From positions 868,001-932,000 of the forward strand of contig NZ_CP064703.1 of the NCBI RefSeq assembly GCF_023101085.1: DNA of 64,000 bases. Reading direction: 5' to 3'. A model generated the notes under the pieces. That model saw nothing but the letters and a program-made list of their open reading frames with translations. It was not told the DNA's origin and made no database searches. Positions 54,071-63,218 of this stretch are shown piece after piece; the stretch's first letter is position 1, and every line of letters starts with the position of its first letter. This stretch comes from Bradyrhizobium sp. 170 (GTDB taxonomy: Bacteria; Pseudomonadota; Alphaproteobacteria; Rhizobiales; Xanthobacteraceae). Position numbers and translations under genes: made by a program.

Positions 54071-54907
54071 TCAATTCAAACTGACGTTGAACTCGTAGGC
54101 CCGGTCGCCGCTGACCAGCGTCAGTTTGAGCGCGGCGCCTTCAGCGCTGGCGCCGGGCGGCAGGCCGTCGAGTTCGAAGGCAAAGCGTTTGACGCCGGGC
54201 GGGCTTTGCTCGACCAGCCTGGGAACCGGCAGCGCCCAGTCGGGCGTCGGCCCCTCGACGAACAGGCTGACCTCCTTGGCCTCGGGCGCGGTCACGTCGA
54301 CCAGCACATTGTTCTTCCCCTCGCGCTTGACGTCGCGGATGGTCAGCGGATTGGGGTCGCCGATATTGGCGGGCTTCGGCACCGTATTGAGCGCATCGGA
54401 CAGGTTGCCGTCCTCGGTGCTTGCGACGCTGGCAAAAGCGAGTTCGGCATGGGCTTCGACCGGAATGCAGAGCTTGTCGCAGACGGCGTAACTGATGTGG
54501 GCGCGCAACGTCACCGGCTTGTCGGCATTTTTGGCGACGATCCGCAGGGGCAACACGACCTGCTGCTTGTATCCCAGCGCGGTGCCGCCGGCGCCGTCGT
54601 CGAATTTCTTCGGTGCCGGCCACAGCACGGTCACGGCTTCGACATTGTCCGATTTGGAGAAGTCGAAGCGGGGCGGGACGCCGGAATCGCCGGGCGTCCG
54701 CCAATAGGTCTTCCATCCCGGCTGCAACTGGATGGCAACGCCGCCGAGCAGCACCGTGCCGCTGCGCGATCCCGCCAGCAACCGCACTGCGGAATGCGCG
54801 TCGCGCTGCCACGGCGAGGCATCCTCGGCGCGAACCTCAGACGTCGCACACGCGACACATAGGGCGGCGACGCCGAGCGCGGCGCGCAGGGGAACCATCA
54901 CGATCAT
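54071..54907 (-). CDS. Exported DsbD N-terminal-domain protein
   Basis: 278 residues. A signal peptide (about 1-27, AALCVACATSEVRAE) is followed by a DsbD-N/immunoglobulin-like domain: GWKTYWRTPGDSGVPPRFDFSKSDNV, then LRAHISYAVCDKLCIPVEAHAEL with the CDKLC pair that in DsbD carries electrons. It lacks the transmembrane and thioredoxin parts of full DsbD, so it is a stand-alone periplasmic protein. Partner unknown. Divergent from yqgE. Confidence 0.86.
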   Translation of the reverse strand: MIVMVPLRAALGVAALCVACATSEVRAEDASPWQRDAHSAVRLLAGSRSGTVLLGGVAIQLQPGWKTYWRTPGDSGVPPRFDFSKSDNVEAVTVLWPAPKKFDDGAGGTALGYKQQVVLPLRIVAKNADKPVTLRAHISYAVCDKLCIPVEAHAELAFASVASTEDGNLSDALNTVPKPANIGDPNPLTIRDVKREGKNNVLVDVTAPEAKEVSLFVEGPTPDWALPVPRLVEQSPPGVKRFAFELDGLPPGASAEGAALKLTLVSGDRAYEFNVSLN

Positions 54908-55015
54908 GGGACGTCTTTACAGGCAAGTTGCGGCGCAAACCATTGAATTGCGTGTGATCGGCCGCCGAACGATGCCGGAAGCTTGATTGACAGAAACCGC
55001 ACCCGATATCAGGAT

Positions 55016-55693
55016 ATGAATCAGCAAGAGAGGCCTTTGCGGATGAGCCCTGAAGGCAAGACACCGAAGCCCGTTCGCCGCAAAGCCGCCGGTATTGGCG
55101 ACAATTCGTCCGGCGAGGGCTACCTGGACGGCCGGCTGCTGATCGCCATGCCGGTCATGGGCGATCCGCGCTTCGAGCGCTCCGTCATCTACATGTGCGC
55201 GCATTCGCCGGAAGGGGCGATGGGCATCATTGTCAACCGTCCGGCCGGCAGCATCGACTTCCCGGGACTGCTGGTGCAGCTCGACATCATCGAGAAGGCG
55301 GACCAGATCAAGCTGCCGGAAAACGCCGAGACGATGCAGGTGCTGAAGGGCGGCCCGGTCGATACCGGCCGCGGCTTCGTGCTGCATTCCAGCGATTTCT
55401 TCATCAAGGACGCGACGCTGAATATCGACGAAGGCATCTGCCTGACCGCGACAGTGGACATCCTCAAGGCGATCGCCAAGGGCACCGGACCGAAGCACGC
55501 GATCCTGGCGCTGGGCTATGCCGGCTGGGCGCCGGGCCAGCTCGAGAGCGAGATCCAGCACAATGGCTGGCTGCATTGCGACGCCGACCCGGAGCTGATC
55601 TTCGGCGACGACGTCGATGACAAATACCAGCGCGCGTTGCGCAAGATCGGCATCGATCCCGGCATGCTGTCGAACGAGGCAGGGCACGCGTAG
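55016..55693 (+). CDS. UPF0301 protein YqgE/AlgH
   Basis: About 225 residues. After a charged N terminus (residues 1-35, with GIGDNSS) it shows the YqgE pattern: [52 protein letters not shown] and [14 protein letters not shown]. The family is widespread but its molecular role is unsettled. ATG 55016 is used; ATG 55043 is the alternative. Confidence 0.92.
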   Translation: MNQQERPLRMSPEGKTPKPVRRKAAGIGDNSSGEGYLDGRLLIAMPVMGDPRFERSVIYMCAHSPEGAMGIIVNRPAGSIDFPGLLVQLDIIEKADQIKLPENAETMQVLKGGPVDTGRGFVLHSSDFFIKDATLNIDEGICLTATVDILKAIAKGTGPKHAILALGYAGWAPGQLESEIQHNGWLHCDADPELIFGDDVDDKYQRALRKIGIDPGMLSNEAGHA

Positions 55694-55717
55694 GTGTCGT
55701 CCCTGCGAACGCAGATT

Positions 55718-55812
55718 CGTAGGGTGGGCAAAGCGAAGCGTGCCCACCATTCACGACAACGGTTTGGATGGATGGTGGGCACGGCGCAAGTGCGCCTTTG
55801 CCCACCCTACGG
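55718..55812. repeat. GTAGGGTGGGCAAAG-family repeat, copy 2
   Basis: CGTAGGGTGGGCAAAGCGAA and TTTGCCCACCCTACG are exact or near inverted ends, giving a long stem; related to 26505-26580. It follows a partial CGTCGTCCCTGCGAACGCAG sequence at 55694-55713, so two families are joined here. Confidence 0.8.
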
Positions 55813-55822
55813 CTTTGGCTCG

Positions 55823-56710
55823 CTACTCCGCTGCCTGCTGCTGCACCGTCGGCTCGCTGCCCGCAACGGTCGCGCGGCGCATGTCGCGGGGCTGCGACTG
55901 GTCGTAGCGCCGCACGCGGTGCATGGTCTGGCGATTGTCCCACATTACGAGGTCGTGCAGGGTCCATTTGTGGACGTAGACGAATTCCGGCTGCGTGGCG
56001 TGCTCGTTCAGGTCGCGCAGCAACAGCCGCGCCTCGGGCATGCTCATGCCTTTGATGGCGCCGGCATGCGATGACAGATACAGTGACTTGCGGCGGTGCA
56101 CCGGATGGGTCCGCACCAGCCGCTGCAGCACCGGCTTGAACATCGCTTTCTCTTCGTCGGAATAATCCAGGAAGCCGAGCGAGCCGCGCGAATACATCAG
56201 CGAATGCTCGCAGATCATGTCTTCGATCTCGGTCTTGGTGTCGTCGTCGAGCGCGTCATAGGCCGCGCGCATGTCGGCGAATTCGGTGTTGCCGCCCTTG
56301 GGGTTCACCACCCGCGCCGACAACAGCGAAAACTTTGCCGGGATCGGGCGGAACGAGCTGTCGGAATGCCACAGGCAGTTGCCGAGATTGAACAGATGGG
56401 TGCGGTTGTCGCGCGCCAGCGGCTTGCCGTCCTTGCCGAGGTTGGAAACGTCGTTCAGGCCCGACGTCAGGCGGTAGTCTTCTTTCTTGGTGATGGTGCC
56501 GCCCCGCGCCTTCTCGCGCTCGCCGAAATTCAGCGCAAAGGCCAGTTGCTGTTCGTCCGTGATGTCCTGGTTGCGAAACAGCAGCACGGCATACTTGTCC
56601 ATGCCGGCCTCGATGTCGGCCGCCTCCTGCGGCGTCAGGGGACTTCGCAAATCAACGCCCGAAACCTCGCCGAAAAAATGCGGATGAAGCTGCCGGATCG
56701 TGACCGTCAT
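55823..56710 (-). CDS. TfdA/TauD-family 2-oxoglutarate dioxygenase, TfdA-alpha-like
   Basis: 295-residue Fe(II)/2-oxoglutarate oxygenase. Iron ligands are His and Asp in LWHSDSSFR (about residue 114) and the distal His in WDNRQTMHRVRRYD (about 260), which also holds the oxoglutarate Arg. The stretch SLLSARVVNPKGGNTEFADMRAAYDAL is very like TfdA-alpha proteins of Bradyrhizobium, which oxidise phenoxyacetates such as 2,4-D at low rate. The natural substrate is unknown. Single gene; SDR gene 56987 lies upstream on the same strand, 276 bases away. Confidence 0.88.
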   Translation of the reverse strand: MTVTIRQLHPHFFGEVSGVDLRSPLTPQEAADIEAGMDKYAVLLFRNQDITDEQQLAFALNFGEREKARGGTITKKEDYRLTSGLNDVSNLGKDGKPLARDNRTHLFNLGNCLWHSDSSFRPIPAKFSLLSARVVNPKGGNTEFADMRAAYDALDDDTKTEIEDMICEHSLMYSRGSLGFLDYSDEEKAMFKPVLQRLVRTHPVHRRKSLYLSSHAGAIKGMSMPEARLLLRDLNEHATQPEFVYVHKWTLHDLVMWDNRQTMHRVRRYDQSQPRDMRRATVAGSEPTVQQQAAE

Positions 56711-56814
56711 GGCGTTTCTCCAGGATGCGGCGCGGTGTGTCCCGCTTTCTTGTGAGAAAAACTACTCCCTGAAATGGCCAAGTCAACGTTGCGGGGCGCA
56801 TGCGGCATTGCGCC

Positions 56815-56986
56815 CGCTTCGTGTCCCGGACGCGGTGCAGCCCCGGCGATGCGGAGCATCGTCCGGCAAACGCTGCTCCGCAGAGCCGGGACCCACGATG
56901 GACCCCGGATCAGCAGCGCATCACCATAGCGCGTCGAAGACGCGCGTGAACGCGCTTTCGGTGCTGCGCAGCATCCGGGGAACGCC
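56815..56986. repeat. GTCCCGGACGCGGTGCAGC intergenic repeat
   Basis: Starts near GCTTCGTGTCCCGGACGCGG and includes GCGGAGCATCGTCCGGC and GAACGCGCTTTCGGTGCTGC; the motif pair GTCCCGG / CCGGGAC occurs in inverse. A common dispersed type in this group (recalled). No gene inside the 276-base gap. Confidence 0.55.
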
Positions 56987-57766
56987 TCAACCATTGCGCG
57001 CCATCAGCCCGCCGTCGACGGGGATGACGGCGCCGGTCAGGAACGAGGCCGCCGGCAGGCACAGGCTCAGCGTCATGTGCGCCACCTCTTCGGGGTCGCC
57101 GTAGCGGCCGAGGGCGGTGCGGCGCTTGGCGTAGATTGCCTTGTGCTCGGCGGCGATCCGGGCGGTCATGCCGGTAAGGATCGGCCCCGGGCAGATGCAG
57201 TTCACCGTGATGCCGTCGCGGCCGAGCTCGACCGCAAGCGAACGCGTCAGGCCGACGACGCCGGCCTTGGCGGCGGAGTAGGGGCTGTGCAGCGCGGTGG
57301 CGCCGAGCGCTTCGGTGGAGGCGATATTGACGATCCGCGGCGATTTCGATTTGCGCAGGTAAGGCAACGCGGCGCGGATGATGCGCTGATGCGCGGTCAG
57401 CATCACCGCCAACCCTTTGGCCCAGGCCTCGTCATAGCCCTCGTCGTCGATCGCGACGCGCACCGAGATGCCGGCATTGTTGACGACGATATCGATTCCG
57501 CCGAAATGCGCCGCGACCTCGTTGACGACGGCGGTGATGTTGTAGCGGTCGGCGACGTCGAGGGTCCACGCCTTTGCCGCGCCGCCGCTTGCCGCGATCT
57601 CGCTGGCCACGGCCTGCGTGGCCTCGGCGCTGATGTCGGTGACGGCGACGTTGGCGCCATCGGCGGCGAACACAAGCGCGGTGGCGCGGCCCATGCCGCT
57701 GGCGGCGCCGGTGACGAGGACGGTCAGGCCTTTGACCGAGCGGCTAAGCCGTCTGAAATCTGACAT
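56987..57766 (-). CDS. SDR-family oxidoreductase
   Basis: 259-residue classical short-chain dehydrogenase. TGAASGMGRATA binds NAD(P), NNAGISV and IVNIAST follow, and the catalytic YSAAKAG is near residue 162. CPGPILTGM and the C-terminal AVIPVDGG are standard. Substrate cannot be named. Transcribed in the same direction as the TfdA-like gene. Confidence 0.9.
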   Translation of the reverse strand: MSDFRRLSRSVKGLTVLVTGAASGMGRATALVFAADGANVAVTDISAEATQAVASEIAASGGAAKAWTLDVADRYNITAVVNEVAAHFGGIDIVVNNAGISVRVAIDDEGYDEAWAKGLAVMLTAHQRIIRAALPYLRKSKSPRIVNIASTEALGATALHSPYSAAKAGVVGLTRSLAVELGRDGITVNCICPGPILTGMTARIAAEHKAIYAKRRTALGRYGDPEEVAHMTLSLCLPAASFLTGAVIPVDGGLMARNG

Positions 57767-57851
57767 GATGGGGTCCGGACAGAAGGTGCTGAATTGACAA
57801 GGCTGGCACCGATCCGCAGACAGGTCAAACCAGGCAGGAACAGGTGCAACG

Positions 57852-58370
57852 GTGGCCGATATTCCCCCTCTGCAGATTCGTCGCCTCGAGACTTCAGACG
57901 CCGCCCTCTACAGGGACATCCGGCTGGAGGCGCTGGAAAGAAATCCCGAGGCTTTCGCCAGCACGTTCGAGAGAGAAAACGCGCAACCGCTGTCGTGGTT
58001 CGAAGCGGTCGTTGGCCGCGCAGATATCTTCGGCGCATTCCTTGATGGGGCGCTCGTTGGAATAGCCGGATATGCCGCGCAGGATGGTTCGAAGCAGGCG
58101 CATAAAGGGCTGCTTTGGGGCATGTATGTTCGAGTTGCTGCGCGAAATCTGGATCTTGGAAAAAGACTTGTCGCCGCTGTGCTCGACCATGCACACGGGC
58201 GCGTTGAGATGGTTCAGCTGACTGTGGTGAACGAGAACAAGGCTGCGTGCCGGCTTTACGGCGCCATGGGCTTTGTCGAATACGGCTTTGAAAAGCGAGC
58301 CCTCAAGCAGGACGGCCGATATTTCGACGAGGTTCTGATGGTCAAATTCCTCGACGAAGACTTGAGTTAA
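57852..58370 (+). CDS. GNAT-family N-acetyltransferase
   Basis: 172 residues, start GTG after GCAGGAACAGGTGCAAC. The GNAT core has LLWGMYVRVAARNLDLGKRLVAAVLDHA (acetyl-CoA loop modified from R/QxxGxG/A) and VNENKAACRLYGAMGFVEYGFEKRAL. Substrate unknown. It is 26 bases before the SDR gene and may be co-transcribed with it. Confidence 0.88.
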   Translation: MADIPPLQIRRLETSDAALYRDIRLEALERNPEAFASTFERENAQPLSWFEAVVGRADIFGAFLDGALVGIAGYAAQDGSKQAHKGLLWGMYVRVAARNLDLGKRLVAAVLDHAHGRVEMVQLTVVNENKAACRLYGAMGFVEYGFEKRALKQDGRYFDEVLMVKFLDEDLS

Positions 58371-58396
58371 AACACAATCAAAAAAGGATCGCAGGA

Positions 58397-59131
58397 ATGA
58401 ACGAACTGGATTTCAGCGGCAAACAGGTGCTGGTGGTCGGCGGCTCCAGTGGCATCGGTAACGGCATCGCGCAGGCCTTCCGCGCCAAGGGCGCGCGCGT
58501 CGCCGTTTGCGGCACCCGCGCGAACCCTGCCGATTACTTCGCCGGCGAAGGATCGGACCTCCAGGGCCTCGAATATTCGCAGCTCGACGTCAGCAACGCT
58601 CAAGCCATTGAAGCCTTCAAGCCGTCCTTCGAAAAGCTCGACGTGCTGGTGCTGGCGCAAGGCGCGGTGATCTATCGCCGCGGCGAATTCGAGATGGATG
58701 GCTTTCGAAAAGTGCTGGAAGTCAACCTGATGAGCCTGATGGCGTGCGCGACCAAATTCCACGCGATGCTGAGCGCGAGCCAGGGTTCGCTGATCATCGT
58801 CAGTTCGACCGCCGCCTATCATTCCACCATGGGCAACCCGGCCTATAACGCCTCGAAGACCGGCGCGGTGGGCTTGACGCGCACGCTCGGCGAGGCGTGG
58901 GCCGAGAATGGCATCCGCGTCAACGGCATCGCGCCCGGCCTGGTCGACACCAAGATGACCAAGGCGACGACGTCAAATCCGAAGCGCCTCGAAGGCGCGC
59001 TGGAGCGGATCCCGCTGAAGCGGCTCGGTACGCCGGCCGACATGGCCGGTGCGGCGCTGTTCCTGGCCTCACCGCTTTCGTCCTACATCATCGGCCAGAC
59101 CATCGTGGTCGATGGCGGGCTTATACTTTGA
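58397..59131 (+). CDS. SDR-family oxidoreductase
   Basis: 244-residue short-chain dehydrogenase. GGSSGIGNGIA binds the cofactor; the Tyr-Lys pair is in YNASKTG near residue 155. The C terminus PLKRLGTPADMAGAALFLAS and QTIVVDGG is typical. Substrate unknown. Distinct from the minus-strand SDR 1 kb away. Confidence 0.9.
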   Translation: MNELDFSGKQVLVVGGSSGIGNGIAQAFRAKGARVAVCGTRANPADYFAGEGSDLQGLEYSQLDVSNAQAIEAFKPSFEKLDVLVLAQGAVIYRRGEFEMDGFRKVLEVNLMSLMACATKFHAMLSASQGSLIIVSSTAAYHSTMGNPAYNASKTGAVGLTRTLGEAWAENGIRVNGIAPGLVDTKMTKATTSNPKRLEGALERIPLKRLGTPADMAGAALFLASPLSSYIIGQTIVVDGGLIL

Positions 59132-59168
59132 GCCGAGTACTCTGAGTGAAGGCGTTTCGAGCGTTTTA

Positions 59169-59193
59169 GGAACCCGAGCGGGGCTCGTCGGTT
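59169..59193 (+). promoter_or_regulatory. Near-consensus EcfG promoter of the CsbD-like membrane gene
   Basis: GGAAC 59169-59173, 16-base spacer, GGTT 59190-59193; one mismatch from CGTT. The ATG is 29 bases after the -10 element. Confidence 0.6.
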
Positions 59194-59221
59194 ACATCCT
59201 CTGAAAACAGGAGAGACCGCG

Positions 59222-59596
59222 ATGGACAAGGATCGGATTGTCGGCTCGGCCAAGGACTTTGCCGGTAGGGTCGAAAGCACTGTCGGCGACATTGCTGGCG
59301 ATGCGAAGACGCAAGCCGAGGGCAGCGCGCGCGAAGCGGCCGGCACGGTGCAAAATCTCTACGGCCAGGCCAAGGATGCAGCCCGCGACGCCTCGGATGC
59401 CGCCGTCAACTATGCCAAGGACGCCTATGAAAACAGCGGTGACACGGTTCGCAGCGGCCAGCAAGCGTTGGCGAAGACCGTGCGGGAAAATCCGCTCGGC
59501 GCGCTGCTGGTTGCAGGTGGAATTGGATTTACGCTGGCACTGTTGATGACACGCCCGCCGCGCCGCCCGCCGCCGCGCTGGCGCTACTACGGCTAG
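59222..59596 (+). CDS. CsbD-like protein with C-terminal membrane anchor
   Basis: 124 residues. MDKDRIVGSAKDFAGRVESTVGDIAGDAKTQAEG is CsbD-like, then a helical Ala/Asp-rich section, and a DUF883-type end NPLGALLVAGGIGFTLALLM followed by a basic Pro/Arg tail. It looks like a fusion of CsbD and DUF883 style parts. An AACAGGAGAG site is six to eight bases upstream. A near-consensus EcfG promoter precedes it. Confidence 0.85.
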   Translation: MDKDRIVGSAKDFAGRVESTVGDIAGDAKTQAEGSAREAAGTVQNLYGQAKDAARDASDAAVNYAKDAYENSGDTVRSGQQALAKTVRENPLGALLVAGGIGFTLALLMTRPPRRPPPRWRYYG

Positions 59597-59662
59597 GACA
59601 GCCCTGATTAGTTTGCCCGGCGATGCAATGCATCGTCCGGACCTGCGTCTCATGGTGAGGCG

Positions 59663-61420
59663 TCAGAATCGCGTGAGATTGCCCGGCGGGACCTCGGCCG
59701 ATCGTCCGACACTACCCGGCGGGCGCGGCGCGCCCGGGGCCACGGGTCCACGCGGCGGTGCGGCCGCAGGCGGCGCGGGCTGACGCGGCGCCGCGCCGAA
59801 CCCGCCCGCGCCGAACCCGCCGAAGAAATCGCGCAGCGACGGCCCGTTGTTTTGCGCGGGTCGGATCTGCATCGGCTGCTGCGGCTGCTTCTTTTGTTGT
59901 TGTAACGTTTGCTGCGGCGGCGGGAGCAAAAGCTGCTTCTGTCCGGGCACTGCCGCCACCGTTCCGCTTGGCGATGTGGCTGCTACCGGCGTGTCGCCCT
60001 TGGCCTGCTCGCGGCCGATTTCCCGGCGCGGCCAGGCGTAATCGTCGGCGCGGCCAGCCGGTGGCGCCAGCGCTTCACCCTTCACGAGCGTGCGCGCAGC
60101 CAGCGCATCCACCCCGGCCGGGCGCGTGCCGGGACCGCCGAGCAACTGATCGGTGCCGACGGAAGAGGCCACCAGCGGCATAACCGGTCCGGCGAGAGGG
60201 CGCGGCGCCGGTTGACCTGGAACGACATTGGCGTCCGGGGTTGTCGGCTCGATCGGCACTGCGATCGGCCCCGAGCGTGAAGCGAGGATGCGCGTCACCT
60301 CGCGCTCGACATAGTGCGCGAGCTTGCGGGCGCCGGGCCTCGTGAAAAAGACGCCGTCGGACGTGCGCAGCTGGCGAATCTGGCCTTCGAAGTCGGGGCC
60401 CTTCTGCAGGAAGCGGCCGGCTTCATCGACAAAGCCGTCCCAGACATCGACATAGGTGATGCCGGCCTTGCCCGCGCCATCGCGATACAGCGCATCGAGG
60501 AACAGCATGTCGGACGTTCCCTTCGGGCCGCGGATCGCCGGCAGGCCGACCCACAGCACCGGCACGCCCTTGCTCTTGAGAACGCCGATCAGCTCTTCGA
60601 TCTTCTTGGCATAGAGTTCGACCCAGCGCTCGTCGCGAAACTCGTACAGCCCGCCGCCCGCGCGCGCGCTCTTTTCGGGGGCGGCGATTTGCGGCGCATC
60701 ATCGTCCTCGGCATCGTCAGCCTTCGCGGTATCAGCCTTGGCAGCGTCTGTCCTGGCAGTGTCTGCCTTGGTTCCATCAGCCTTGCCAGCATCGGCCTTG
60801 GCCGTATCAGTCGCGCTTTCGGGCTTGGGCTTTGCATCGCCCGGCTTGGCGCGCGCGTCTTTCTTATCGTCTTTCTTGTCGCTCTTCTTCTCAGGCGCTG
60901 CTTCGCGGATGGCCACGCGATCGTTGAGGCCGAGCATGACGACGATGGCGTCCGGCTTTTCGGCGGCGAGGATGGCCTTGGCGGCCGCGGCCCAATCGGC
61001 GGGTTCGCCGCGCGGCTGATACTTGATCAGGCCGGAGACGGTCTTGTGCTTGCGGATCACGCCCATGTCGGGCTGCTCGGTATAGGCGTCTTCCAGACCA
61101 TAGCCGAGCCAGTCGGCCATGGCGTCGCCGAGCACCAGCACGTTACGTTCCGGCACCGTGTCGCGCTTGGCAGGCCCGGGCGCGCGGGAAAAGTCCTGGC
61201 GCGGCGCTTGTTGCGGGGCCTGCTGCTGGAATGGCGCAAAGAAATCGCCGCCGAACCAGCTGCCGCCGCTGCGCGGGGCGGGGCGGGAGGGCCCTCCGAA
61301 ATTGAAGAATTGCGCCGAGGCAGGGCCCACGATCCCGATCGGGAGCGCGATCGCAACCGCCAGCGCCACCAGCGGGCCGGTGTCGGTGAACACGTGCAAA
61401 AAGGACTTTGGCTTTCGCAT
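59663..61420 (-). CDS. DUF459 SGNH/GDSL hydrolase-like exported protein with Lys/Ala/Asp-rich insert
   Basis: 585 residues. A signal peptide (about 1-37, IALPIGIVGPASAQ) precedes a Pro/Gln-rich stretch. SGNH blocks are NVLVLGDAMADWLGYGL (block I, Asp in place of Ser), VVMLGLNDRVAI (block III) and DGVFFTRPGARKLAHYV (block V). Between about 180 and 240 a low-complexity run of DAKADTAK-like units is inserted. The C terminus is Gln/Pro-rich. Envelope function inferred; block I Asp replaces the usual nucleophile Ser, so catalysis is uncertain. Confidence 0.84.
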   Translation of the reverse strand: MRKPKSFLHVFTDTGPLVALAVAIALPIGIVGPASAQFFNFGGPSRPAPRSGGSWFGGDFFAPFQQQAPQQAPRQDFSRAPGPAKRDTVPERNVLVLGDAMADWLGYGLEDAYTEQPDMGVIRKHKTVSGLIKYQPRGEPADWAAAAKAILAAEKPDAIVVMLGLNDRVAIREAAPEKKSDKKDDKKDARAKPGDAKPKPESATDTAKADAGKADGTKADTARTDAAKADTAKADDAEDDDAPQIAAPEKSARAGGGLYEFRDERWVELYAKKIEELIGVLKSKGVPVLWVGLPAIRGPKGTSDMLFLDALYRDGAGKAGITYVDVWDGFVDEAGRFLQKGPDFEGQIRQLRTSDGVFFTRPGARKLAHYVEREVTRILASRSGPIAVPIEPTTPDANVVPGQPAPRPLAGPVMPLVASSVGTDQLLGGPGTRPAGVDALAARTLVKGEALAPPAGRADDYAWPRREIGREQAKGDTPVAATSPSGTVAAVPGQKQLLLPPPQQTLQQQKKQPQQPMQIRPAQNNGPSLRDFFGGFGAGGFGAAPRQPAPPAAAPPRGPVAPGAPRPPGSVGRSAEVPPGNLTRF

Positions 61421-61577
61421 CCGCCTCGGGTCGCAATGGATCGTGAGGTGTCAAATATAGTACTGGAATCGGGCCGCAAGCGGGCAGATTTTCCTCATAA
61501 ACCGGGGTTCCGGCCTGACCGTCAAGGCTTCTGCCGAATCGCGGTGTTCAGGGTTACTCTAGGGCTAAAAGCGGGGT

Positions 61578-62969
61578 TTACCGCCCCCGCAGCCGCTCCA
61601 GCACGTCGGAGGAGGCGAATCCGTCCGCCGGCGCCCCGATCGAGGCCTGGAAGCCGCGCAGCGCCTCCCGCGTCTGGCCGCCAAACTGGCCGTCCGGCGT
61701 GCCCTTGTAGAAGCCGCGCTGGGCCAGGAGCTGCTGCAGTTCCAGCCGTTCCGTGCGCGACAGCACCCGTTCCTGCCGCGGCCAAGGCTGCACGAAGGCG
61801 GGTCCGCCGCGCAGGCGGTCGGCAAAATGGCCGATCGCCAGCGCATAGGCCTCCGCCGGGTTGTATTTCATGATCACCCGGAAATTCTGCAGCATCAGGA
61901 AGCCGGGCCCCTGCGTGCCGGCAGGCGCCAGCAGGTAGGCCTTTTCCGTGGTGTCAGGGAACGGCTTGCCGTCGGCCCGCTTCATTCCCTGGCTCTGCCA
62001 CTGCGCGATCGTCATCGCCTTGGCCTTGTCCGCCAGCATGAAATTAAAACCCTCCGGCAGCACCACCTCGTAGCCCCAGCTCCGCCCGGTCTGCCAGCCG
62101 TCCTTCTTGAGGTTGTTGGCGGTGGAGGCGATCAAATCGGCAGCGTTGTCGACCACGTCGCGGCGGCCGTCGCCGTCGGCGTCCACGGCATAGCGCTTGA
62201 AGGCGGTCGGCATGAACTGCGTCGGCCCGAACGCGCCGGCCCAGGAGCCGCGCATCTGTTCGGGACGCAGATCGCCGCGGTTAAGGATTTCCAGCGCGGT
62301 GAGGAATTCGTCCTTGAAATAGGCCTGGCGGCGGCCGACGCAGGCCAGCGTCGCCGTCGACTGCACCACGTTGCGGTCGCCCATCTGCGTCGAGTAGTTG
62401 GATTCGATGCCCCAGATCGAGGCGATCGCGTAGCGGTCGACGCCATAGGCCTTCTCCACCGCGTCGAACTGCGGCTTGTATTTCTCGAGGATCTCGCGGC
62501 CCTTGGCGAGGCGGTTGTCGTTCACGAGGATGTCGAGATAGTCCCAGATCGCCTTGGTGAATTCGGGCTGCGAATCCATCAGGTCCATGATGCGCAAATC
62601 AGGCGCGAGACCTGCGGTGAAGCGCTCGAAATTCTGCTGGGTGATGTTGCGCCGTGCGGCATCAGGCCACATCGAGGCGACGCAATTTTGAAAATTCGCC
62701 GCCGCTTCCCGGATGGCGGAGGCGGTCATCAGCGGATGGCCGGAGGCGCCGTCCTCGCCGCTCCAGGGCGGCGGACCGCCGTCGGGACCGGGCGCGGCCT
62801 GCGGCGCCGGGCCGGATTTAGGACCGGAGAAGATGTTGCCGAAAAAGTTCGAAACCCCGTTGCCGGAGGATTGGGGTTGAGATTGAGCTTGGGACGGGCT
62901 GACAAAAACGGCATGGCTGGAACACACCAGCGCCGCCGCGATTATGATCGCGCCGGCTCGATTAGTCAT
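61578..62969 (-). CDS. MltB-type lytic murein transglycosylase with peptidoglycan-binding domain
   Basis: About 463 residues: signal peptide (about 1-28), a Pro/Gly-rich linker, the catalytic domain (about 85-390) and a C-terminal PG_binding_1 domain. The catalytic Glu is in SIWGIESNYSTQ (about residue 187), followed by GAFGPTQFMPTAF and DGDGRRDV. The PGBD shows LLAQRGFYKGTPDGQFGGQTREALRGFQ. It cleaves glycan strands of the wall. ATG 62969 was preferred over ATG 62990 for a clean signal peptide. Confidence 0.92.
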   Translation of the reverse strand: MTNRAGAIIIAAALVCSSHAVFVSPSQAQSQPQSSGNGVSNFFGNIFSGPKSGPAPQAAPGPDGGPPPWSGEDGASGHPLMTASAIREAAANFQNCVASMWPDAARRNITQQNFERFTAGLAPDLRIMDLMDSQPEFTKAIWDYLDILVNDNRLAKGREILEKYKPQFDAVEKAYGVDRYAIASIWGIESNYSTQMGDRNVVQSTATLACVGRRQAYFKDEFLTALEILNRGDLRPEQMRGSWAGAFGPTQFMPTAFKRYAVDADGDGRRDVVDNAADLIASTANNLKKDGWQTGRSWGYEVVLPEGFNFMLADKAKAMTIAQWQSQGMKRADGKPFPDTTEKAYLLAPAGTQGPGFLMLQNFRVIMKYNPAEAYALAIGHFADRLRGGPAFVQPWPRQERVLSRTERLELQQLLAQRGFYKGTPDGQFGGQTREALRGFQASIGAPADGFASSDVLERLRGR

Positions 62970-63218
62970 CGCTCGTTCAGGCAAACCCATTCAGTGTCCG
63001 TCCGTTGCTTCTCACCCCGGTTCAGAAGGCCCTGCCACGGTTTCCAACAGCTTAACAGAGGCGGAATTTCGTTGTCGCCCCCCGCCAGCGCAAGGGGAGG
63101 CGAAACAATCGGCACCATACATCCGCCTTTGTTGGGGGATGCAAACCGGCTAGCAACGTGCAATCAAAGCACTTTCCCCCGTTCCCAAATTCCTCATTTC
63201 CAAGGCCCGCGACATCCC

